The translations under genes and the position numbers were made by a program. DNA of 12,727 nucleotides, from the NCBI GenBank assembly GCA_030608245.1, contig JAUWEO010000023.1, forward strand, positions 1 through 12,727, written 5' to 3'. The notes under the pieces were generated by a model. That model was not told the DNA's origin, did not search any database, and saw only the letters and a program-made list of their open reading frames with translations. Every line of letters starts with the position of its first letter. The stretch's first letter is position 1. Source of the stretch: Candidatus Latescibacterota bacterium (lineage in GTDB: Bacteria; Latescibacterota; MVCY01). Positions 7,419 to 12,727 of this stretch are shown here, in pieces.

Positions 7419-8504
7419 TTACCCCAGCCTGGCTATCTTTTCTCCCCTGACTGACTTTCGGAAGGATTCACTTCTCTTGATCAGTTCTTCTCTGTTCTCT
7501 TCCGAGATTATCTCCACCTCAGGAAAGAGGGAAGGACCTGATAGCTCCTCCACTAAGGATATGTTCACCTGGGACTGTTGAAGTCTGGACAGACTCCAGT
7601 CCGCTGCCACTTCTAAAACCATCTGTTTGCTCCCGTGGCAAAACAGTTCAGCCAGCACGCAAAGTATGGTACTGTGCCCTGAGAGACAGGCGATCTCCGC
7701 CGCCCTAAGGGCGTATCCGTTTCCATTGAAACATACAGCCAGTCCTCCCCCTTCCCGTACCATCTGGAAGGCCTGTACATCAGTGATGCTATCGCCCAGA
7801 TAGATCACATCCTGCGGTTCCCCTCTGCTTTCTCTCAACACGCTCGCTATGGCAGCAGCTTTTTCTCTCCCCCCGACTGGATTGATTTCAGTCAACATCT
7901 TGCCAGATTCCATCGCGGGAATCTCCTTCCAGAATATCTGATCCAACCTCTGGATGGTCCTTTGAGACTCTACCGGAAGTTCATCCAGATACTCTGCTTC
8001 AGGGGAAAGCTCTATGAGTGGCAAGGCGGCGATCTCCTCTCGAAGCTGCTTGAGCCTTTTGATCTCCGCTGGTTTCAATTCGTACCTGTCAATGTCCAGT
8101 TCAGTGGAGAAAACCTGCTGTTCGGGGAAATCAAGGAAGTTGCACAGCGAACGTATGTAGAGTTGGTAGCTGGTACTTATAATAAAGGTGGGCATTAGCT
8201 TAGAAATATACTGAAGGGCCTGCTTGGCACCGGGCATCAGCAGGATATTTCCCAGAGAAAACTCCTCGATATTTCGGTTGGTGGCTCCGTACGCCTTCAA
8301 GAAAGGCACTATCAACTTGAGAGTGTCCCCAGCCTTGTAACCAGGTCTTTTGGCCAAATCTGCCAGGTAATCGTCGTATTTGCTGAGTTGAGCGAAAAAA
8401 GTATCTCCGGCGGGCAGAAAATGGGCAGTAAGTTCTAAGGCATTATCATTTTTTGATATAGGCCCTTCACAGTCTGTGCAAAAGATGCACTGGGCAGGTC
8501 TCAT
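7419..8504 (-). CDS. HAD-superfamily hydrolase, archaeal EhaR/COG4030-like
   Basis: This 361-residue protein shows the HAD phosphohydrolase motifs in order. Motif I is CTDCEGPIS, with nucleophile D11 but E13 where most HADs have the second Asp. Motif II is the STS at 110-112. The motif III lysine is K215 in GGREKAAAI. Motif IV is YLGDSITD, with D238 and D242. A long insertion (about 115-210) between motifs II and III would form the cap. The segment DCEGPISKNDNA resembles archaeal HAD proteins annotated EhaR-like (recalled, not searched). The substrate is unknown. ATG 8504 directly follows the TGA of the formyltransferase gene (TGAATG), with AAGGA 8 nt upstream, so the two are co-transcribed and probably coupled. 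It converges on ricT with 43 bp between and no clear terminator. Confidence 0.8.
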   Translation of the reverse strand: MRPAQCIFCTDCEGPISKNDNALELTAHFLPAGDTFFAQLSKYDDYLADLAKRPGYKAGDTLKLIVPFLKAYGATNRNIEEFSLGNILLMPGAKQALQYISKLMPTFIISTSYQLYIRSLCNFLDFPEQQVFSTELDIDRYELKPAEIKRLKQLREEIAALPLIELSPEAEYLDELPVESQRTIQRLDQIFWKEIPAMESGKMLTEINPVGGREKAAAIASVLRESRGEPQDVIYLGDSITDVQAFQMVREGGGLAVCFNGNGYALRAAEIACLSGHSTILCVLAELFCHGSKQMVLEVAADWSLSRLQQSQVNISLVEELSGPSLFPEVEIISEENREELIKRSESFRKSVRGEKIARLG

Positions 8505-9320
8505 TCAACACTTCCTTATGATCTGGTCTATCTCTTCGGTTAAATCAAATCCTTGTGGACATTTCTGCCCGTTAACGGTTACCTCCCCGCCGGTTGTCTT
8601 TATTCTGTCCTTGGCAAACCATTTGATAGTCTGCACCAGAAGCGGCAATTCTCGGATCACCCCTTGTTGCCGTATCTGTCTGAAAAGGGGGTTATTTTCC
8701 CCCTCTTCTTCTTGGACTTGGGACAAGGATCTGGTTTTCAATCTCTCTTCCATCTCCTGCCACAGTTTTTGGAACTGGCCAGTTCGGATAGGGAAACAGC
8801 AGTGAGTGATAGGAGGACCTTCGTCAAGTGTTTCAGTAACTAAGTGAATCGTCACACCAGTGCTTTCGACCCCCTTCCCTATCAGTTGCCAGATGACCTC
8901 TTGCCAGGTTCCCTTTGGGCCACCAGGTGCGGCGGGGTGGAGATTTATAATAGTGTAAGTGGAGCACATCTGACCACTTAAGATGAGCATATAGCCGGCA
9001 AGAACATTCAAGTCCACTTGATATTTTTCTACAAGTTCCATTGCCTGGTGATCGTATGCGTTTCGCCAGGCAGAGAGGTTCTCTTTCCTCAATTGTGGCT
9101 CATAATCCCGGGAAGAGAGGGATACTAAGTCAATGCCAAAGCTGTCTACCAGATCGAAAAACCGGTCGCTGTGCTCTGTCTCTCCTCTGCTACGGTTGCT
9201 GAAGACAAACAACATCTCTGCTTCTATCTCTTCCTGCCGGATGCTTTGGCAGACGGCTCGCAACAGCTCTCCCGCTGCCTCGTCTCTTCCAGTGGAAAAC
9301 CACCCGATCTTGTACGCCAT
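8505..9320 (-). CDS. PurN-like formyltransferase
   Basis: This 271-residue protein belongs to the formyl-tetrahydrofolate-dependent transferase superfamily. The PurN-type catalytic set is present: N126 and H128 in INLHP, and D166 in LVTETLDEGP, with AGYMLIL (108-114) before them. The substrate loop differs from canonical PurN: APGGPKGTW follows NLHP instead of the usual LLPxxxG segment, and the protein has an extra C-terminal part (about 200-271) compared with roughly 200-residue PurN. It may therefore formylate something other than glycinamide ribonucleotide (inference); a divergent purN is the alternative, since no other purine genes are nearby. ATG 9320 has AAGGGA 6 nt upstream. It leads the minus-strand pair with the HAD hydrolase. 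Confidence 0.85.
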   Translation of the reverse strand: MAYKIGWFSTGRDEAAGELLRAVCQSIRQEEIEAEMLFVFSNRSRGETEHSDRFFDLVDSFGIDLVSLSSRDYEPQLRKENLSAWRNAYDHQAMELVEKYQVDLNVLAGYMLILSGQMCSTYTIINLHPAAPGGPKGTWQEVIWQLIGKGVESTGVTIHLVTETLDEGPPITHCCFPIRTGQFQKLWQEMEERLKTRSLSQVQEEEGENNPLFRQIRQQGVIRELPLLVQTIKWFAKDRIKTTGGEVTVNGQKCPQGFDLTEEIDQIIRKC

Positions 9321-9354
9321 AGCCCTTCCCTTAGCTTTTGGTTCTCGGCAAATT

Positions 9355-9458
9355 GCTTATGGTCTGCCCGGGAAAAACACCAACCTGCTTATAGGAGTGT
9401 TTTTTCCGATAAGCCCCAACAACTGCTGACCTAAGATGAACACAAGAATCCAATAAGC
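9355..9458. repeat. Four GCTTAT/ATAAGC half-sites
   Basis: GCTTAT occurs at 9355-9360 and 9387-9392. Its complement ATAAGC occurs at 9409-9414 and 9453-9458. The right-hand pair extends to the direct repeat TCCRATAAGCC. Centre-to-centre distances are 32, 22 and 44 bp, close to whole helical turns. They may be regulator half-sites, RNA-structure elements, or chance. Confidence 0.45.
9371..9407 (-). other. Hairpin with loop complementary to adjacent sequence, formyltransferase leader
   Basis: GGAAAAACAC (9371-9380) pairs with GTGTTTTTTCC (9397-9407, one bulged T), and inside it CCT (9384-9386) pairs with AGG (9393-9395). The six-base loop GCTTAT (9387-9392) is exactly complementary to ATAAGC at 9409-9414, just outside the stem. 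Read as the minus-strand leader RNA, the loop could pair with it to make a pseudoknot, or the two hexamers could form a competing hairpin. The U-run lies inside the stem, so it is not a standard terminator. Confidence 0.5.
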
Positions 9459-9472
9459 CGAAAAGCTCTATA

Positions 9473-9506
9473 ATTTTAACCTAACGGATTTCTCTGTTCT
9501 TGTCAA
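9473..9506 (-). promoter_or_regulatory. Weak candidate promoter for the formyltransferase/HAD pair
   Basis: On the minus strand, TTGACA (9506-9501) is followed by TAAAAT (9478-9473). The 22-bp spacer is longer than the usual 16-19 bp. The elements are good individually but the spacing is poor, so activator help or another promoter is possible. Confidence 0.3.
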
Positions 9507-9570
9507 GCGTTTTTTACAACTCCGACCACCCCTGCTTCTGTGGGCAAAAGCCGAGGGATTCTTTTTGAGC

Positions 9571-9599
9571 TTGACTTTGTTTCTCAAAATTCGTATAAT
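9571..9599 (+). promoter_or_regulatory. Sigma-70 promoter of the glycosyltransferase operon
   Basis: TTGACT (9571-9576) and TATAAT (9594-9599) are separated by the ideal 17 bp. Transcription would start near 9606, leaving a leader of about 130 nt before the TTG start at 9736. Confidence 0.8.
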
Positions 9600-9663
9600 T
9601 TTGATTGTGTTGGTTGTCTCTCCGTTTTAGCTATTAAGTGCGATTTTCTCTGCCTAAATAAAA

Positions 9664-9715
9664 CCAGTGCCTACTGTAAAATCAGGTTCCTCTACTGGAA
9701 GAGGGTATCCCCCTT
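9664..9715 (+). other. Mutually exclusive hairpins in the glycosyltransferase leader
   Basis: CCTCT (9689-9693) can pair with AGAGG (9700-9704). AAGaGGG (9699-9705) can instead pair with CCCcCTT (9709-9715). CCAGT (9664-9668) can pair with ACTGG in the first loop (9694-9698), and CAGT (9665-9668) with ACTG at 9673-9676. The overlap is suggestive of a switching leader, but stems this short can arise by chance. Confidence 0.3.
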
Positions 9716-9722
9716 AATTCTC

Positions 9723-9729
9723 AAGGAAG
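9723..9729 (+). promoter_or_regulatory. Ribosome binding site deciding the TTG start
   Basis: AAGGAAG lies 6 nt before TTG 9736 (8 nt counting from its AAGGA core). The frame has no nearby ATG with an SD, so the TTG is taken as the start. Confidence 0.65.
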
Positions 9730-9735
9730 TTTCTG

Positions 9736-10857
9736 TTGTTTCTCTATGTTTTTTTCAATCTTCTTATTGTTCTGACAATTGGTTACTCCCTTTTTCTGAT
9801 CCTTATTTTTGTCGGATTGTGTCGCCTCAGAGAAGGCAACTCTGGTGGGTGTCCTCGGGTCTCGGTGATTGTCCCCGCCAGGAACGAAGAGAGAAATATC
9901 GAAACCTGTCTGCAGGCGCTGATAGCACAAGAGTATCCTGAGGATAGATATCAGGTAGTGGTGGTGGATGACAACTCCGGAGATGGAACAGCAAGGGTGG
10001 CCGGTCAGTTCATTAAGGATCGGGAAAATATAAAGTTATTCCGAACAACAGAAAGAAGCTCTATCTCCAGTCCCAAGAAAAACGCCATCTTGTGCGGCAT
10101 AGGTGAGAGTACAGGAGAGGTGATCTTGACCACCGATGCCGATTGTATTCCCCCACCGGGTTGGATCTCCGGCATGGTGAAATACTTTGATCCGCAGGTG
10201 GGAGCGGTAGCAGGATTTTCTCCCTCTCTGGTGGGAAGCTCCTTGAGAGAGAGGTTGATCGAGCTTGAGTCTCTCTCTTTTGCTATCATCTCCGCTGGTG
10301 CCATCGGGATAGGAGGAGCAATAAGCTGTGTAGGAAGGAATTTTGGCTATCGGCGAAAGGCATTTGATGAAACAGGGGGATTCGGCGCCACCGGACAGGT
10401 AATATCCGGGGATGATGATTTACTTCTGCAGAGAATGCACCGTCAGGGGACGTGGAAGCTTCGCTTCTCCATCTTCCCCAATACATTTGTCCCTACCCTT
10501 TCTACCACCGGATGGGCCGAGTTTATCAACCGGAGAAAGCGGCACTTCTCTGCTGGATTCTCCTACTCCCCAGCACTTCGTATTTTGGGTGGGATGGTCT
10601 ATTTTTATTACCTCTCCATTTTGGTTTCACTCCCTGTTGCCCTGATATCTGGGAGATTTTGGATTCCCCTGCTTTGTTGGGCAGTGAAATTGCTTTTAGA
10701 CGCTATGGTGATTTTCAAGGGGTCGAAGCTTTTCCAAGATCAAAAACTGCTGGGATTTCTCCCCCTGGCAGAGGTTTTGCATATTCCTTATCTGCTTGTA
10801 GTGTGGCCTTTGGCAATCCGGGGTGGTTTCCAGTGGAAAGAGAGGGCCTATCGCTGA
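9736..10857 (+). CDS. Membrane-anchored family 2 glycosyltransferase
   Basis: This 373-residue protein has a GT-A fold of glycosyltransferase family 2, resembling processive or lipid-acceptor enzymes. A hydrophobic segment (about 2-28) precedes the catalytic domain, with VSVIVPARNEE (42-52) and VVVVDDNSGDGT (74-85) for nucleotide-sugar binding. The metal-binding DAD is at 134-136, a GDDD acid cluster at 225-228 supplies the likely catalytic Asp, and RRKRH at 266-270 stands where processive GT2 enzymes have QxxRW. Several hydrophobic stretches after about 285 suggest C-terminal membrane segments, so catalysis is cytosolic at the inner membrane. The acceptor is unknown. The TTG start is set by AAGGAAG. 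The radical SAM gene follows, probably overlapping by 25 bp. Confidence 0.88.
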   Translation: MFLYVFFNLLIVLTIGYSLFLILIFVGLCRLREGNSGGCPRVSVIVPARNEERNIETCLQALIAQEYPEDRYQVVVVDDNSGDGTARVAGQFIKDRENIKLFRTTERSSISSPKKNAILCGIGESTGEVILTTDADCIPPPGWISGMVKYFDPQVGAVAGFSPSLVGSSLRERLIELESLSFAIISAGAIGIGGAISCVGRNFGYRRKAFDETGGFGATGQVISGDDDLLLQRMHRQGTWKLRFSIFPNTFVPTLSTTGWAEFINRRKRHFSAGFSYSPALRILGGMVYFYYLSILVSLPVALISGRFWIPLLCWAVKLLLDAMVIFKGSKLFQDQKLLGFLPLAEVLHIPYLLVVWPLAIRGGFQWKERAYR

Positions 10858-11912
10858 AAAAGTACCAGTTCTTTTTCCATCGGATAAGATGCTTTCTGCC
10901 TTCTCCAAGACAGCTTATTAACTTCGTTGAAGTGGGGCTATCTTATTTTCTCTCTGCGCTTTCTGGCCATAATCTTATCTGGGGATATCCGTTTATTCTA
11001 ATGGCAGAGCCGACGAATCTCTGTAATCTCCGCTGCCCTCTTTGTCCCTTCACTTCCCAGCGGGCGGTCCTTCCCACAGGAAAAATGAGTGTGGAAGCTC
11101 TAAAAAGAGTTTTGGTCCAGATGAAGGGACAGATCAAATTCCTGCAGCTCTGGAATCGGGGAGAACCTTTTATGAACGAAGATCTAGTAGAGATGATCTC
11201 TGAGGCCAAAAAGGAAAGGATTTTTGTGCAGACAAGTACCAATGGCCATTTTCTTACCAGCCCCCAGGTGGCTGAGGCGATCGTCGAGTCGGGGTTAGAC
11301 GAGTTGATTGTCTCGGTAGACGGTATCAAACAGCAGACCTATTCAAAATATAGAACAGGCGGAAATGTCGAACAGGTCTTTCGTGGGGTGGAAACCCTGG
11401 CAAGGGCTAAAATAAGAAAAGAAAGCAACACACCTGTAATCACGTTTCAATTTTTAGTGATGAAGCACAATGAACATGAGATCAATGAACTCAGGGAAGT
11501 GGCTCAGAGGTTGGGGGCCGACAGGGTGATATTGAAGACAGTTCGGGTAAACTCGTTGTCCCAGGCTGAGAAGTTTTTGCCGCTCCGGGCTGATTTTTCC
11601 CGTTACACTGTGGACACGTCTGCTAAAAGGGGAGAACAGCTTCAGTTGAGGTTAGCAAGGCAGAACTGTCGCCGTGTGTGGTACAGCACCGTGGTCAACT
11701 GGGACGGCGAAGTCACTCCCTGCTGCTTCGACGAAAGGGGAGAATATTCTATGGGCAACATCTTCAGCCAACAGTTTGATAGGATCTGGAGAGGCGAGAA
11801 ATATCAGAGATTTCGGTCGCAGCTGCTAAAAGATCGGACGGCGGTTCCGATGTGTCAGAATTGTACTGAGGGTCTGAAAAGACTCTATATTTCTGATACC
11901 TGGATTTGTTGA
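10833..11912 (+). CDS. Radical SAM/SPASM-domain protein
   Basis: About 359 residues. The radical SAM cluster motif CNLRCPLC gives C64, C68 and C71 (CxxxCxxC), followed by GEP in NRGEPF and a TIM-barrel-like stretch (STNGHFL, VSVDGI). The C-terminus is a SPASM-type auxiliary cluster region: C279, C297/C298 (TPCCFD), the GNIF...IW segment, and C341/C344 (CQNC). Such proteins use SAM radicals to modify peptides, sugars or lipids; the substrate here is unknown. The start is uncertain. GTG 10833 has GGTGG 6 nt upstream and overlaps the glycosyltransferase end by 25 bp. A later GTG at 10932 has no SD, and the far upstream ATG at 10452 would overlap the glycosyltransferase by about 400 bp. The flippase-like gene follows 23 nt after the stop. 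Confidence 0.85.
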   Translation: MEREGLSLKKYQFFFHRIRCFLPSPRQLINFVEVGLSYFLSALSGHNLIWGYPFILMAEPTNLCNLRCPLCPFTSQRAVLPTGKMSVEALKRVLVQMKGQIKFLQLWNRGEPFMNEDLVEMISEAKKERIFVQTSTNGHFLTSPQVAEAIVESGLDELIVSVDGIKQQTYSKYRTGGNVEQVFRGVETLARAKIRKESNTPVITFQFLVMKHNEHEINELREVAQRLGADRVILKTVRVNSLSQAEKFLPLRADFSRYTVDTSAKRGEQLQLRLARQNCRRVWYSTVVNWDGEVTPCCFDERGEYSMGNIFSQQFDRIWRGEKYQRFRSQLLKDRTAVPMCQNCTEGLKRLYISDTWIC

Positions 11913-11935
11913 GACTTGATCCCCTGGAGTTTTCG

Positions 11936-12727
11936 ATGTCGAAAAAAACTTCGCTGGCCATCAAATTCGTGATAATGTTTGTGGTTATGGCGCTTCTGAT
12001 TGCTAAGATCCGACCGACCAGTATCCTAACTAGCCTTTCCGGTGTCGACCGCAAGATTTTGCTTTGGGTACTTCTGCTTTTTATCCTTAATCTTGTATCT
12101 CAAGGCCTAAGATGGGGCTATTTAGTGAGAAGGGTGGAAAAAAATGCGGGCCTCAGGGAGATAATCGTTTCATTGTTGGTGGGATTCTCTTTCGGGGTGG
12201 TCTCTCCGGGCAGGATAGGTGAACTGGTGCGAGGAGTCTATGTCAGAGGCGAAAGTCGATTGAGAATGGTAGGATTGGCGGCCGTTGATAAGATCTATCA
12301 GATGGCGATAGTAGTAGTAGCGGGGATGATCAGCTTGATATTGATCAAGCCTTTGGCGATTGGGATATTGGCGTTAGGGGTGATTTGCCTGGTGGTATGG
12401 GAATGTTCTAACAATCTTAACTTACTAAAAAAGACGTTAATCAAGGTATCCTCTGTCTTCCCTTTTACCCGAAAGCTCACCCTTATGGTGGAAGGTTTTG
12501 AGAGCTTGAGCAGAAAAAGCACCCTGATAGTTCTGGCCCTTTCGGTTCTTTTCTGTGTGATATATTTTATTCAGTTTTACCTTTTAGTTATTGCTTTCTC
12601 GCCATTTACATTGGGGGCGGCGGTCAGGACAATTCCCCTGGTATTCTTGGCCAAGACAGTGCTGGTCATCACTCCGGTGGATATAGGGGTGAGGGAGGCC
12701 ACTGCGGTTTTGCTTTTCTCCCAGTAT
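11936..12727 (+). CDS. LPG-synthase-type (UPF0104) flippase-like membrane protein, 3' end cut off
   Basis: The gene is open at the window edge: 264 codons are present with no stop. It belongs to the lysylphosphatidylglycerol synthase transmembrane family (UPF0104/YbhN), whose members include MprF N-terminal flippase domains and membrane proteins of lipid and glycan pathways. Visible are many hydrophobic segments (about residues 8-25, 40-60, 80-100, 125-160, 195-215 and 225-240), the conserved SPGRIGELVRG near 93-103, a DK(I/V)YQ segment, and DIGVREA near the end. There is no sign of the soluble MprF synthase domain in the part seen. ATG 11936 has GGAG 6 nt upstream. It is third in the operon after the glycosyltransferase and radical SAM genes, suggesting it moves or helps assemble their product. 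Confidence 0.88.
   Translation, partial: MSKKTSLAIKFVIMFVVMALLIAKIRPTSILTSLSGVDRKILLWVLLLFILNLVSQGLRWGYLVRRVEKNAGLREIIVSLLVGFSFGVVSPGRIGELVRGVYVRGESRLRMVGLAAVDKIYQMAIVVVAGMISLILIKPLAIGILALGVICLVVWECSNNLNLLKKTLIKVSSVFPFTRKLTLMVEGFESLSRKSTLIVLALSVLFCVIYFIQFYLLVIAFSPFTLGAAVRTIPLVFLAKTVLVITPVDIGVREATAVLLFSQY

Larger units (their letters stand above)
9321..9735. other. Divergent gene-free control region
   Basis: These 415 bp separate the formyltransferase gene (minus) from the glycosyltransferase gene (plus). The left half holds the minus-strand leader with a long hairpin and four GCTTAT/ATAAGC half-sites. The right half holds a plus-strand promoter and a leader of about 130 nt with competing hairpins. 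Open frames across it have no coding features I recognise. Confidence 0.75.

Noticed and set aside
9469..9474. TATAAT on the plus strand in the control region
   Set aside because: No -35-like hexamer lies 16-19 bp upstream; the TTGACT/TATAAT pair at 9571-9599 is far better.
9540..9941. Open frame of 133 codons over the glycosyltransferase promoter and start
   Set aside because: It spans a good promoter and the leader, overlaps the glycosyltransferase in another frame and has no family features.
10452..10832. Upstream extension of the radical SAM gene to ATG 10452
   Set aside because: It would overlap the glycosyltransferase by about 400 bp. The extra sequence has no radical SAM features, and GTG 10833 has an SD-like sequence.

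Overview
The window is a compact bacterial chromosome segment with mid-range GC (judged by eye). The core genes are bacterial: ribosomal protein S21, UvrC, a DNA polymerase III delta-prime subunit and RicT. Most genes have Shine-Dalgarno (SD) sequences, and two stretches match the sigma-70 promoter consensus. No single lineage marker is present. The mix of a holB-ricT pair, a MEMO-AMMECR1 fusion and an archaeal-looking HAD protein would fit an uncultured deep-branching candidate phylum (Aerophobetes/Atribacterota-like), but that is a guess from gene content only.

Layout, left to right. (1) 1-310: rpsU followed by a strong palindromic terminator. (2) 329-2664, plus strand: a YfcE-type metallophosphoesterase overlapping uvrC by ATGA. 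(3) 2661-7375, plus strand: a near-consensus extended -10 promoter whose -35 box overlaps the uvrC stop codon. After a leader of about 144 nt it drives an apparent operon of an orphan MalK/UgpC-type ABC ATPase, a MEMO-AMMECR1 fusion protein, holB and ricT. (4) 7419-9320, minus strand: two abutting genes (TGAATG junction) for a PurN-like formyltransferase and a HAD-superfamily hydrolase with a DxE motif. They converge on ricT with only 43 bp between. (5) 9321-9735: a gene-free divergent control region. It holds a plus-strand sigma-70 promoter, four GCTTAT/ATAAGC half-sites, and a long hairpin whose loop is exactly complementary to an adjacent sequence. (6) 9736-12727, plus strand: an apparent operon of a membrane-anchored family 2 glycosyltransferase, a radical SAM/SPASM protein and an LPG-synthase-type (UPF0104, flippase-like) membrane protein that runs off the window end.

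Some of the content is housekeeping (translation, nucleotide excision repair, clamp loading, RicT). Three gene sets have no assigned pathway and are the best leads: the formyltransferase/HAD pair, the MEMO-AMMECR1 fusion without an adjacent radical SAM partner, and the glycosyltransferase/radical SAM/flippase-like cassette, which looks like a pathway for building and moving a modified glycolipid or surface glycan. No mobile elements, CRISPR arrays, tRNAs or rRNAs were seen.
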